This document shows positions 39,952-48,471 of a stretch of DNA of 64,000 nucleotides, in pieces. Within the stretch, counting starts at the first letter, position 1. Each line of letters opens with the position of its first letter. The notes under the pieces were generated by a model, which made no database searches, had not been told where the DNA came from, and worked only from the letters and a program-made list of their open reading frames with translations. Source of the stretch: Betaproteobacteria bacterium. Its GTDB lineage: Bacteria; Pseudomonadota; Gammaproteobacteria; Burkholderiales; Burkholderiaceae_C. Made by a program: the position numbers and the translations under genes. The stretch spans positions 1 through 64,000 of the forward strand of contig RGCL01000002.1 in the NCBI GenBank assembly GCA_009919175.1, read 5' to 3'.

Positions 39952-40764
39952 TCAGAGCAAGGCCAGGCGGGTTTGCTCGGCCACACGGCGTGCCGCTTGG
40001 GCAAAGTCAGCCCCAGACGAGGCATACAAAATCGCGCGCGATGAATTCACCACAATGGGACCGTTGGGTCGCCAGCCGGCCTTGACCGTGGCCTTGGCGT
40101 CGCCCCCTTGCGCGCCCACACCAGGGATGAGCAGGGGCAAGGTGGGTGCAATCTCGCGCACCCGCTCGATTTCGGCCGGATAGGTTGCCCCCACCACCAA
40201 GCCCAGCTGGCCATTGAGGTTCCACGGGCCTTGCGCGAGGCGCGCCACGTGCTCATACAGGCGTGGCTCACCCGGCACCGAGGCCAGGGTCTGGTTTTGC
40301 AAATCGTCCCCGCCCGGATTGGAGGTGCGGCACAGCAAGAACGCGCCCTTGCCCGGATGACGCAAATAGGGCTCCACCGAATCAAAGCCCATGAAGGGCG
40401 AGAGCGTCACCGCATCGGCCTGGTAGCGCTCAAAGGCTTCCTTGGCGTATTGCTCGGCGGTGCTGCCGATGTCGCCGCGCTTGGCATCGAGGATGACGGG
40501 CACCTGCGGGTGGCGCGTGCGCAAGTGGTGCATGAGGGCTTCGAGCTGGTCCTCGGCGCGGTGGGCGGCAAAGTAGGCGATTTGCGGCTTGAAGGACAGC
40601 ACCAGATCGGCGGTGGCGTCGGCAATGGCCGCGCAAAACTCAAAGATGCGACGCGCGTCGTTTTGCCACTCGCCGGGGAAGCGGCTGGGCTCGGGGTCCA
40701 GCCCCACACAGAGGCGCGACTGGTGGGCCGCCTCGGCGGCACGCAAGTGTTCGATGAAGGTCAT
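39952..40764 (-). CDS. pyrF: Orotidine 5'-phosphate decarboxylase
   Basis: Last step of UMP synthesis, cytoplasmic. The 270-residue protein is of the longer (subfamily 2) PyrF type: [13 protein letters not shown] near 19-31, the catalytic [29 protein letters not shown], and [10 protein letters not shown] near the C-terminal end. The ATG at 40764 is chosen over the upstream in-frame extension, which has no family match. A TACAAT box ends 8 nt before the ATG. Confidence 0.97.
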   Translation of the reverse strand: MTFIEHLRAAEAAHQSRLCVGLDPEPSRFPGEWQNDARRIFEFCAAIADATADLVLSFKPQIAYFAAHRAEDQLEALMHHLRTRHPQVPVILDAKRGDIGSTAEQYAKEAFERYQADAVTLSPFMGFDSVEPYLRHPGKGAFLLCRTSNPGGDDLQNQTLASVPGEPRLYEHVARLAQGPWNLNGQLGLVVGATYPAEIERVREIAPTLPLLIPGVGAQGGDAKATVKAGWRPNGPIVVNSSRAILYASSGADFAQAARRVAEQTRLALL

Positions 40765-40772
40765 GGTGGGGC

Positions 40773-40778
40773 ATTGTA
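40773..40778 (-). promoter_or_regulatory. -10-like box of a possible leaderless pyrF mRNA
   Basis: TACAAT on the minus strand, then GCCCCACC, then the pyrF ATG at 40764 (8-nt gap, no Shine-Dalgarno). Confidence 0.48.
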
Positions 40779-40798
40779 GGCAGGGGCTTGAAGCGCGA

Positions 40799-40804
40799 TA
40801 GCAT
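40799..40804 (+). promoter_or_regulatory. -10-like box of a possible leaderless EamA mRNA
   Basis: TAGCAT, then GCGCCC, then ATG at 40811 (6-nt gap, no Shine-Dalgarno). It is divergent from the pyrF box 20 bp away. Confidence 0.4.
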
Positions 40805-40810
40805 GCGCCC

Positions 40811-41716
40811 ATGCCCACCCTGTCCCGCCAACAGTTGCTTTTGCTGGTCTGCATCACCGTGGTGTGGGGCTTCAATTGGCCCATGCTCAAGATCGGGGTG
40901 ACGAACTATCCCGCGCTGTCGTTTCGCATCATCAGCATGTGGATTGCCATCCCGTTTTTGGCGCTGGTGATCTGGCGCTGGCGCATGCCCTTTGTCATCC
41001 CGCGACGGCATTGGTCAGAGTTGCTGCAACTGATGGTGAGCAACTACCTGGTGTGGTATTCGCTGGTCATCTTGGCATTGCCCTACCTCAACAGTGGGCG
41101 AACGGCCATCCTGGGCTACACCATGCCCATCTTCTCGGCGGTGTTGGGCTATGTGATCTACCGCGACCCGCTCAAACCCCGCGCCATCTTGGGTGTGGTG
41201 TGCGCCTCGGTGGCGGTGTTGCTGCTGCTGTGGCACGAACTCACGTCGCTGGCGGGCTCACCCTGGGCATTGGCCACGGTGTTGGCCTCGGCCGCCACCT
41301 GGGGCTATGGCACGCAACGCATGCGGCGCACCGTGCTCACCGTGCCCACGGTGACCGCCGCGTTCTGGATGCTCACCTTGTCCACGCCCCTCATGACGCT
41401 GCTGGCCTGGTTCCTGGAGTCGTCGCGCTGGCACTGGCCGTCGGACATCACTTGGGGCGTGATCCTCTACAACACCTTTGGCGTCTTTGTGTTTGCCCAA
41501 ACGGGCTGGCTGGTGCTGGCCAGAGGCCTGCCACCGGTGGCCTCCACACTGAGCGTGATGTTCATCCCCATCCTGGGGGTGTTCAGCAGCTCGTACTTTC
41601 TGGGCGAGGTCTTGCACGCCCAGGACTACGGCGCGGTGGCGCTCATCGTGGTGGCCATTGCGCTGGTGCTGTGGCCTACCCCCGCACCCAAGGCTCCATC
41701 CCAAGCAGCTCGCTGA
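40811..41716 (+). CDS. EamA/DMT superfamily transporter
   Basis: Inner-membrane permease (301 residues) with two EamA repeats and ten predicted helices. Conserved features: [14 protein letters not shown] near 17-30, [27 protein letters not shown] in the first repeat, and [27 protein letters not shown] in the second. Substrate unknown. It is divergent from pyrF across 46 bp; the DUF2322 gene follows on the same strand with its own promoter-like box. Confidence 0.88.
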   Translation: MPTLSRQQLLLLVCITVVWGFNWPMLKIGVTNYPALSFRIISMWIAIPFLALVIWRWRMPFVIPRRHWSELLQLMVSNYLVWYSLVILALPYLNSGRTAILGYTMPIFSAVLGYVIYRDPLKPRAILGVVCASVAVLLLLWHELTSLAGSPWALATVLASAATWGYGTQRMRRTVLTVPTVTAAFWMLTLSTPLMTLLAWFLESSRWHWPSDITWGVILYNTFGVFVFAQTGWLVLARGLPPVASTLSVMFIPILGVFSSSYFLGEVLHAQDYGAVALIVVAIALVLWPTPAPKAPSQAAR

Positions 41717-41740
41717 GCGTGGCCCGCCTGGCCGGTGGTG

Positions 41741-41746
41741 TAAATT
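41741..41746 (+). promoter_or_regulatory. -10-like box of a possible leaderless DUF2322 mRNA
   Basis: TAAATT, then GCCGCC, then ATG at 41753 (6-nt gap, no Shine-Dalgarno). Confidence 0.38.
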
Positions 41747-41752
41747 GCCGCC

Positions 41753-42076
41753 ATGAACTTTGCTCAACGACTCCAACAACTCCCCTCCGTCTCTCACCTG
41801 GCCGCGCTCGAACTGCTTGACGCGCAAGGCCATGTGGTGGCCACCATCGAACACAAGCCCGGCCAGATTGGCTCGCTCACGGTGTATACCGCACTGGCGG
41901 CCGAACATGGCGGCGCCATCACGCCAGCGGCGGCGCGCCTGGGTCTGACGTGGTATGCCGAGCACACGGCCGATGCGCACGCGCATCCGGGCAAACACCC
42001 CAACATCGACAGGCTGGTCGCCTGGGCTCAAGGCAGCGCGTCTTACGCTGTGCGGTTGGTGCCGTCCCAGGCCTGA
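41753..42076 (+). CDS. DUF2322 family protein
   Basis: Small protein (107 residues) of the uncharacterised DUF2322 family, found mainly in betaproteobacteria. Conserved features are SVSHLAALELLDAQGHVV, GSLTVYTALA, and the C-terminal YAEHTADAHAHPGKHPNIDRL. No signal peptide or membrane segment. Its last 34 bp overlap the 3' end of the convergent uracil-DNA glycosylase gene, so the two C-termini are encoded by both strands of the same DNA. Confidence 0.8.
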   Translation: MNFAQRLQQLPSVSHLAALELLDAQGHVVATIEHKPGQIGSLTVYTALAAEHGGAITPAAARLGLTWYAEHTADAHAHPGKHPNIDRLVAWAQGSASYAVRLVPSQA

Positions 42077-43032
42077 AGCGCCAGACACAGGTCCGCCCAG
42101 CTCTTGGCCTTTTCGGCGGGGTTGCGCAACAAATACGACGGGTGATAACTCACCACCACGGGGATGTCGCCGTGGCGGTGCACCGTGCCCCGCAATTTGC
42201 CCAAGGCCACGGTGTCGATGTCGGCCACGCTGCCCCTGAGCAGGGTCTGGGCGGCAAAACGCCCCATGGCCAGTATGAATCGGGGGCGCAACAGGCGAAT
42301 CTGTGCATGCAGGTGGGCGCTGCAAGCCTCCACCTCGTCGGGCATGGGGTTGCGGTTGCCAGGCGGGCGGCACTTGACGACGTTGGTGATGTACAGGCTT
42401 GGCGCCTCGCTGTGGGTGCGCGTGCGCGAGAGCTGCATGGCTGCGAGCATCTGGTCGAGCAGCTTGCCCGCTGCACCGACAAAGGGCTCGCCCTGCACGT
42501 CTTCCTGTTCACCAGGGCCTTCGCCCACCACCAGCCAGTCCAAAGCGCGCTCGGGATGGGGCTCGGCCTCGGTGCCCACGCCAAACACCGTGTTCGTGCG
42601 CTGCAAACACAGGCGGCAAGCACGGCATTCATCGACGCTGGCCTTGAGCTCGCTCCACCCCACACGGCTGAAGTCCACCACGGGGGCGACGGGCACAAAG
42701 TCGTCGACCTCGGCACTGGGCACGGGCGATGACCTGGGCGGGCTCGCCGCAGGCCGGGCGATGGCGGGAGTCGATGCGGCACGCTGAGGCGCGGCCACGC
42801 TGTCCTTGTTGGCAACTTGCGATGCCTGACTGGCACCCGAGCCCGCACCCGCGCGTGCGCCCAGTGGCCTGGACGCAGACGCCGCGGGCGCCATGTCGCG
42901 CACCGTCAATGCAATGCCTTCATCTGGACGCTGAGCGGCGGCACCGCTGGCCTTGGCGGGCTGTTCAGGCCACCACAGGGGCACGCCCATTTCTTGCAGC
43001 ATGGCGCGATGGCGGGGGCTGAGGTTCATCAT
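42043..43032 (-). CDS. Uracil-DNA glycosylase, family 4 (iron-sulfur)
   Basis: Removes uracil from DNA for base-excision repair. The 329-residue protein has a long low-complexity Ala/Pro/Ser-rich N-terminal extension (about 20-115) before a standard family 4 domain: CRACRLC (Fe-S cysteines), GEGPGEQEDVQGEPFVGAAGKLLD, NVVKCRPPGNRNP, and C-terminal SYHPSYLLRNP. The ATG at 43032 overlaps the rimI stop, so it is the last gene of a tsaB-rimI-udg operon. Family 4 enzymes otherwise are about 200-280 residues long. Confidence 0.92.
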   Translation of the reverse strand: MMNLSPRHRAMLQEMGVPLWWPEQPAKASGAAAQRPDEGIALTVRDMAPAASASRPLGARAGAGSGASQASQVANKDSVAAPQRAASTPAIARPAASPPRSSPVPSAEVDDFVPVAPVVDFSRVGWSELKASVDECRACRLCLQRTNTVFGVGTEAEPHPERALDWLVVGEGPGEQEDVQGEPFVGAAGKLLDQMLAAMQLSRTRTHSEAPSLYITNVVKCRPPGNRNPMPDEVEACSAHLHAQIRLLRPRFILAMGRFAAQTLLRGSVADIDTVALGKLRGTVHRHGDIPVVVSYHPSYLLRNPAEKAKSWADLCLALQAWDGTNRTA

Positions 43033-43544
43033 GCCGGTTCGCCTTGCGTCGCCTGGAGCTCGAGCTTCATGACCACGGCGTCTTCACGGCGGGTGGCATC
43101 CAGGGGGTAATAGTGTTTGCGCTGGCCTACGGTGGCAAAGCCCGCCTTGGCATACAAGGCCTGGGCGGCCTGATTGCTTTGCCGCACCTCCAGCCACAAG
43201 GTTTGCAAATGCTCGGCCTTGCAGTGGTCGATGAGTTCGCCCAGCAGCCGCTCACCCAAGCCCCGGCGCTGATGGTCGGGAGCCACGGTGAGGTTGAGCA
43301 AATGCATTTCGCCAGGACCACGCATGGCCACATGGTAGCCCAGCGTTTCGCCCTGGAGGCACAGGCGCACACAACGGTAGCCCGAGGAAATCGAGTCCTG
43401 AAAATTGCCAGCCGTCCAGGGGTGTGAATACGCCAGCTGCTCGATGGCCATGATGTCGGGGATGGCCGCCTGCGCCCAGGTTTCAAACTGGGCCTCGCGG
43501 TACCTGACCCCCAAGCCCAGGCCTTGCGGCCAGCGCCAGGTCAT
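43029..43544 (-). CDS. rimI: Ribosomal protein S18-alanine N-acetyltransferase
   Basis: GNAT acetyltransferase (171 residues) that modifies the N-terminal alanine of ribosomal protein S18. Features: YSHPWTAGNFQDSI near 44-57, NLTVAPDHQRRGLGERLL (acetyl-CoA P-loop, RRGLGE) and EVRQSNQAAQALYAKAGF, matching RimI. The ATG at 43544 overlaps the tsaB stop (ATGA) and the stop overlaps the udg start, the usual tsaB-rimI order in this group. Confidence 0.94.
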   Translation of the reverse strand: MTWRWPQGLGLGVRYREAQFETWAQAAIPDIMAIEQLAYSHPWTAGNFQDSISSGYRCVRLCLQGETLGYHVAMRGPGEMHLLNLTVAPDHQRRGLGERLLGELIDHCKAEHLQTLWLEVRQSNQAAQALYAKAGFATVGQRKHYYPLDATRREDAVVMKLELQATQGEPA

Positions 43545-44257
43545 GCCCGCCCCCCTGGGTGTTGCGCCTGACGCTCGGCGGTGGTTTGCGCCACTTTGTT
43601 GCGCACGTAGAAGGGGGCTGCGTCCTCGGGGGCAACGGCCAGGCCACGTTGCCACGCGGCGGGTGCCAAGGCCAGGAGCGCCTGGGCAGTGGGTCTGGCG
43701 GCATGCCAGGCATGCGGCCCCAGCACCTGTTGACGCAAGTCGCCTTCGGGGCTCACCCAACTGCCTGCCACCACGGTGTCATCGCTGGCTTGCCAGCCGC
43801 TTGGCCAATGCACGGCCTGCGGGTCACTCACCGCCACCTCGAGCACGGCATGCCAGTGGTCTTCTTGCCATTGCAGGGCACCCCAATAGACCTGAGCCAT
43901 CCGCGCGTCCAGCGTCACCAGCACGCGCCGCACGGTGGGCAACTGGGTGCGCACCGACTGTGCCACCTGGCTCAGGCTGTCGATGGGCAACAAGGGCACG
44001 CCCGAACCCAAGGCCAGCCCCTGGGCGACGGCACATGCGGTGCGCAAGCCCGTGAACGCACCCGGACCTTGGCCAAAGGCAATGGCGTCGAGGTCGTGCA
44101 CCGCCAGCTCGAGCTCGCCCAGCACGGCCTCGATGGCGGGCAGCAGGGTGAACGAGGCTTGGGCACCGCCGGCCACCTCGCGCACGGCCTGGCGCGTGCC
44201 CGCACAGGCGGCCACGCTCAGGTGTTCGGTGCTGGTTTCGAGGGCAAGCAGCTTCAT
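43541..44257 (-). CDS. tsaB: tRNA threonylcarbamoyladenosine biosynthesis protein TsaB
   Basis: TsaB is the non-catalytic partner of TsaD in the complex that puts threonylcarbamoyl on A37 of ANN-decoding tRNAs. The 238 residues carry the actin-like fold: MKLLALETSTEHLSVA at the start, GFGQGPGAFTGLRTACAVAQGLALG-type motif near 60-84, and the central LDARMAQVYWG. The ATG at 44257 is divergent from dacB. The Sua5 gene that makes the TC-AMP substrate is broken in this window. Confidence 0.95.
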   Translation of the reverse strand: MKLLALETSTEHLSVAACAGTRQAVREVAGGAQASFTLLPAIEAVLGELELAVHDLDAIAFGQGPGAFTGLRTACAVAQGLALGSGVPLLPIDSLSQVAQSVRTQLPTVRRVLVTLDARMAQVYWGALQWQEDHWHAVLEVAVSDPQAVHWPSGWQASDDTVVAGSWVSPEGDLRQQVLGPHAWHAARPTAQALLALAPAAWQRGLAVAPEDAAPFYVRNKVAQTTAERQAQHPGGRA

Positions 44258-44301
44258 GGGCGGTCATTATCCGTGTCGCCACAAGTTGGAATAATGCGCC
44301 C
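44258..44301. promoter_or_regulatory. Divergent promoter region of tsaB and dacB, both leaderless-like
   Basis: In 44 bp two -10-like boxes face away from each other: GATAAT (44266-44271, minus), 8 nt from the tsaB ATG, and AATAAT (44290-44295, plus), 6 nt from the dacB ATG. Both gaps are GC-rich and lack Shine-Dalgarno, leaving no room for 5' leaders. Confidence 0.45.
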
Positions 44302-45744
44302 ATGCGTGCGCTCAACCGCTTTGTTGTTCTGGCCTTGCTCGGCGGGCTGGGCGCTGCGTCATGGGCAGCTTCATCCACAGCCTCGACGGCCAGTGCCAGC
44401 ATGCCCGCGCCCGTGCAAGCCGCCTTGCGGCAGGCCCAGTTGCCCGCCGAGTCGCTCAGCGTGGTGGTCGCCCGCGTGCAAGACGCCCCCGACAAACCCC
44501 GCTGGCAGCACTTGGCCCAGCAGCCACGCAACCCGGCTTCGCTCATCAAGCTGGTGACCACGGTCTCAGCCCTGGATGTCATGGGGCCGCACTACACCTG
44601 GCGCACCCTGGTGGCCACCGATGGCAACTTGCAAGACGGGGTGCTGCGCGGCAACCTCTACCTCAAGGGCGAGGGCGATCCGGGTTGGGTGATGGAAAAG
44701 CTCTGGCAACTCCTGCGCCGCATCCGTGGCCTGGGGATTGAGCGCATCGAGGGCGATGTGGTGCTCGACCGCACCGCCTTTGATCTGCCCCCACATGACC
44801 CCGCCGCCTTCGATGGCGATGTGCTCAAGCCCTACAACGTTGGCCCCGATGCCTGGCTGGTCAATCACCATGCGGTGAGCCTGTTTTTTGTGCCCGACCC
44901 GGCGGCCAAGATCGCGCGGGTTTTGGCCGAACCGCCCATGGCCGGGGTGCAAATCCCCACCCAATTGCCGCTGTCGGCGGGGCCTTGCGAAGACCATCGC
45001 GCCAAAGTCGAGCTGGACGTCAGCCAGCCCCAGGTCTGGCGCTTCAAGGGCAGCTTTGCCCAGTCCTGCGGCGACAAACGCTGGTCGGTTGCTGCGCCAC
45101 CGGGTCCGGCCTTTGCGCAACAGGTGATCAAGGCCTTGTGGCAATCGGTGGGTGGGCAATTGAGCGGCACGGTGCGCGATGGGGTCCTGCCCGCGCCCGC
45201 GCAAGTGCGCATGCAAGCCGACACGGGGCCATTGTGGGAGTCGGTGCTGCGCATCAATAAGTTCAGCAACAACGTGATGGCAGAGCAGGTGTTCCTCTCG
45301 TTTGGGCGCGTGGCTGCGGGCGAGCCCATGCCCGCTGCTAGCTGGGAGCTGTCGCGCGCGCAAGCCCTCAAGTGGTGGCAAAACCGATTGCCGCGCACCG
45401 CACCCCCCACCTTGGTCAACGGCTCGGGCTTGTCGCGCGAGACGCGCATCGACGCACAAGGCCTGGCCGCGCTCTTGCACTGGGCATGGCTGCAGCCTTT
45501 TTACCCCGAGCTGGCGGCATCGCTGCCCGTGACCGGCACCGACGGCACGCTCAAGCGCAGCAAGGCGCAGGCCTGGGCGCACCTCAAAACGGGCAGCTTG
45601 CGCGATGTGGCGGGCATTGCGGGCTATGTGGATGGCAAGGACGGCCAGCGCTGGGTGGTGGTGGCCTTGGTCAACCATCCCCAGGCCAACCGCGCCCGCC
45701 CCGTGCTCGATGCCGTGGTCGATTGGGCGAGTCAGCAGCGATGA
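44302..45744 (+). CDS. dacB: D-alanyl-D-alanine carboxypeptidase/endopeptidase (PBP4)
   Basis: Periplasmic peptidoglycan hydrolase of the S13 family (480 residues). A signal peptide spans about 1-24 (MRALNRFVVLALLGGLGAASWA). Catalytic SxxK is SLIK at 80-83, the SxN motif lies in SNNVM near 322, and KTG is at 429-431. The length fits PBP4. It is divergent from tsaB and converges on the broken sua5. Confidence 0.94.
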   Translation: MRALNRFVVLALLGGLGAASWAASSTASTASASMPAPVQAALRQAQLPAESLSVVVARVQDAPDKPRWQHLAQQPRNPASLIKLVTTVSALDVMGPHYTWRTLVATDGNLQDGVLRGNLYLKGEGDPGWVMEKLWQLLRRIRGLGIERIEGDVVLDRTAFDLPPHDPAAFDGDVLKPYNVGPDAWLVNHHAVSLFFVPDPAAKIARVLAEPPMAGVQIPTQLPLSAGPCEDHRAKVELDVSQPQVWRFKGSFAQSCGDKRWSVAAPPGPAFAQQVIKALWQSVGGQLSGTVRDGVLPAPAQVRMQADTGPLWESVLRINKFSNNVMAEQVFLSFGRVAAGEPMPAASWELSRAQALKWWQNRLPRTAPPTLVNGSGLSRETRIDAQGLAALLHWAWLQPFYPELAASLPVTGTDGTLKRSKAQAWAHLKTGSLRDVAGIAGYVDGKDGQRWVVVALVNHPQANRARPVLDAVVDWASQQR

Positions 45745-45755
45745 GTCACCGCCCG

Positions 45756-46710
45756 TTAGGCGGCTGCACGTTGCAGGCGATCGGCCACGCCCGCCCATTC
45801 GTCTGCATGACCCGCGCTGAGTTCTGAGGCGCTGGGCACTTGAGCGACCCAGATTTCATCCACACCCAAGGCGTCGAGTTCGCGCAGGGTGGCATAGAGG
45901 CTTTGCGCGCAGGCCTGGGCTTGCGTGGGTTGGGCGCGCCATGCCCCCGTCCAGCCTGGTGGCGCGGCATCGGGCGACCACACGGCCACCTTGAGGTGGT
46001 GGCCTGCCTTGGGCGTTTGTGATGCTTGCGTGCACCGCTCAAGCAGTGGCGCGCGCGCCATCAGGCGCACCTTGGCGCGGGGCGCGTAATGCGAGGCCAA
46101 GGTGCCCGAGGCCTTGGGGGCCTGGCTGGGTTTGGGGTCGTGCGCCCACACCGTCTGGCCCGCCCATTCGCTCAGTTGCGCCCACCGGCACGTGCGCCTC
46201 GAACTCCTGGATCACGTGCGCGGCACAGGTGGGGCTCACGCGCCCAAAGCGGTTGGCACTGGGACCCGCCACACCCGCCACACCCACACGGTGCGCGGCT
46301 TGCAGCAAGGCCAGCGCCACCGGATGCGACGGGCAGCGCAGACCCACGCTGTCTTGCCCGCCCGCGGCCGCCGTGGCCACACCGGCGCGGCGCGGCACGA
46401 TGACCGTGAGCGGTCCCGGCCAGGCCTTGGCGAGCATGCGCGCCACGGGCTGCGACCATTGAGCGGCAAACCCACGCGCCTGCTCTGCATGCGCCACATG
46501 AACAATGAGTGGATGGTCACTGGGTCGCCCCTTGGCCTCGAAGATGCGCGCCACGGCAGCGTCTTGCGTGGCGTCGGCGCCCAGCCCATACACCGTCTCG
46601 GTGGGAAAGGCCACCAGCTCGCCGGCGCGCCAGCGCTGGGCTGCCCGTTCGATGTGTTGAGGGTCTGCAGGCCAAGGTGCAGGCCAGGTGGAGGGGTCGA
46701 CCCGGGTCAT
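45756..46710 (-). pseudogene. sua5/tsaC, internal deletion with frameshift (threonylcarbamoyl-AMP synthase)
   Basis: Sua5 makes threonylcarbamoyl-AMP for tRNA t6A. The N-terminal YrdC/TsaC half is intact from 46710: AGELVAFPTETVYGLGADAT, KGRPSDHPLIVHV, PGPLTVIVPRR and SANRFGRVSPTCAAHVIQEF. After AHVPV (junction near 46178-46190) the frame runs into unrelated residues, while the Sua5 C-terminal domain (AQLSEWAGQTV, then KASGTLASHYAPRAKVRL) continues in another frame down to 45756. About 40 residues, including the conserved region around ESTI-D of the synthase, are missing and not found in any frame. It is either a decayed gene or an assembly deletion; t6A is essential, so a second copy would be needed. 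Confidence 0.85.
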
Positions 46711-46714
46711 GGTC

Positions 46715-47923
46715 TCACCACGGTTCTATGCCCAGGATGGCTGCGGCTTGCAAGGCCTGGGCGCGGGCCTGTTCCAGGGTGGCTGCGGTGAAGGTCAGGT
46801 GCCCCATCTTGCGACCCAATTTGGCTTCGCGCTTGCCATACAAATGCAGGTGTGCGCCCGGCAAGGCGAGGATGCCGGACCAGTCGGGCTCACGCCACTG
46901 CCCCGCTGCGTTTTGCCACACATCGCCCAGCAGATTGAGCATTACTGCTGCACTGTGCTGGCGTGGCGGGGTGAGCGGCCAGCCAGCAGCGCAGCGCACT
47001 TGCAAATCAAACTGGGAGAGGTCGCAGCTGTCCATGCTGTGGTGGCCGCTGTTGTGCGGGCGAGGCGCGATTTCATTGACCACCCAGGTGCCCAGCTCGC
47101 GCTGCCAGGGGCCTTCTTGCAAGACAAAAAATTCCACACACAACACACCCACATGCTGCAAGCCCTTGGCCACCGCCAGTGCGGCCTGCACGAGGGCGTG
47201 AGCCATGTCGCCGGGCACCGCCCCTTCTCCGACTTCGGTCACGGCAAGGATGCCGTGGCGATGCCAGTTGCGTTGCACGGGCAGGCACACGCTGTGCCCC
47301 TCGCGGCTGCGCGCGAGCACCACCGAGCATTCCCAGGCCAGCGGCAACTGGGCTTCGAGCACGCAGCTCACCGGCGTGGGTGTGTGGGCTTGCAGGCTTT
47401 GCCAGGCGGCGGGCAAGTCGGCTCGCGTGAGCACGCGCGCCTGACCTTTGCCGTCATAGCCCATGCGGGTGGTTTTGAGGATGCCGGGAAAGAGGGCGTC
47501 GCTGAGCTGTGAAAAATCCGCTTCGCGATGCAAGACGGCATGCGGGGCTACCGGGACACCACAGCTTTGAAAATGGGCTTTTTCTGCGGCGCGATCCTGG
47601 GCAATGGCCACCGAGTGCGCAGAAGGGGACACGGGCTTGAGCTCGGCCAAGGCCTGCAAGGCCTGGGCGGGGACGTTTTCAAATTCGGTGGTGACGGCTT
47701 GGACCCGCTCGGCCAATTGCGTCCAACCCGCTGGATCGTCGTAAGCCGTTTGCACCAGGCCCTGAGCCACTTGGGCGGCAGGTCCATCGGCCTGAGGATC
47801 GAGCACCACCACCGACAAGCCCATGGCCTGTGCGGCATGCGCCATCATGCGCCCAAGCTGCCCGCCACCCAAAACGCCGATGGTGTCGCCAGGCTGCAAA
47901 CGGGCTTGCACGACGGGCTTCAT
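46715..47923 (-). CDS. purK: 5-(carboxyamino)imidazole ribonucleotide synthase
   Basis: ATP-grasp enzyme that carboxylates AIR to N5-CAIR in purine synthesis (402 residues). Seen: IGVLGGGQLGRMMAHAAQAMG at 16-36, TTEFENVPA, LKTTRMGYDGKGQA and EIAPRPHNSGHHS (the PurK signature). The ATG at 47923 overlaps the purE stop. It is followed 4 bp downstream by the broken sua5. Confidence 0.97.
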   Translation of the reverse strand: MKPVVQARLQPGDTIGVLGGGQLGRMMAHAAQAMGLSVVVLDPQADGPAAQVAQGLVQTAYDDPAGWTQLAERVQAVTTEFENVPAQALQALAELKPVSPSAHSVAIAQDRAAEKAHFQSCGVPVAPHAVLHREADFSQLSDALFPGILKTTRMGYDGKGQARVLTRADLPAAWQSLQAHTPTPVSCVLEAQLPLAWECSVVLARSREGHSVCLPVQRNWHRHGILAVTEVGEGAVPGDMAHALVQAALAVAKGLQHVGVLCVEFFVLQEGPWQRELGTWVVNEIAPRPHNSGHHSMDSCDLSQFDLQVRCAAGWPLTPPRQHSAAVMLNLLGDVWQNAAGQWREPDWSGILALPGAHLHLYGKREAKLGRKMGHLTFTAATLEQARAQALQAAAILGIEPW

Positions 47924-48414
47924 GCCTGAGGCGGCACCCGCATGGCCCGCGCGGCCTGGGTTTGCTGCTCGCGAAAGTCATGCAGGCGCTGTGCCACCTC
48001 GGGGTGATCGTGCGCCAGCATGGCCGCAGCAAACAAGGCCGCGTTGGCCGCGCCCGCAGCGCCAATGGCAAAGGTGGCCACCGGCACGCCCTTGGGCATT
48101 TGAACGATGCTGTGCAGGGAGTCCACCCCTTGCAAGTGACGCGAGGGCACGGGCACGCCCAGCACAGGCACAGGGGTTTTGGCCGCCAGCATGCCAGGCA
48201 AGTGCGCCGCACCGCCAGCCCCGGCGATGATGCATCGCAAGCCACGCGATGACGCGCTTTGGGCGTATGCGAACATGTCATCAGGCATGCGGTGAGCCGA
48301 AACCACACGGGCCTCGTGGGGAATGGCAAACTCTTGCAGAATCTGGACGGCGTGTTGCAGGGTGTCCCAATCGGATTGAGAGCCCATCACCACGCCCACA
48401 ATGGGTTGAGTCAT
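47920..48414 (-). CDS. purE: 5-(carboxyamino)imidazole ribonucleotide mutase
   Basis: Class I PurE (164 residues), which moves the carboxylate of N5-CAIR to give CAIR. VGVVMGSQSDWDTL at the start, VVSAHRMPD, the GAGGAAHLPGM loop and TPVPVLGVPVP all match. Together with the overlapping purK it is the usual purEK pair. Upstream TAAAAT at 48447-48452 could be its -10, giving a leader of about 27 nt. Confidence 0.97.
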   Translation of the reverse strand: MTQPIVGVVMGSQSDWDTLQHAVQILQEFAIPHEARVVSAHRMPDDMFAYAQSASSRGLRCIIAGAGGAAHLPGMLAAKTPVPVLGVPVPSRHLQGVDSLHSIVQMPKGVPVATFAIGAAGAANAALFAAAMLAHDHPEVAQRLHDFREQQTQAARAMRVPPQA

Positions 48415-48471
48415 GAGGTGACCCCGTGAAGGCGGTAAGTCCTCGAATTTTAGGTGCGAACGGACAGTGAC

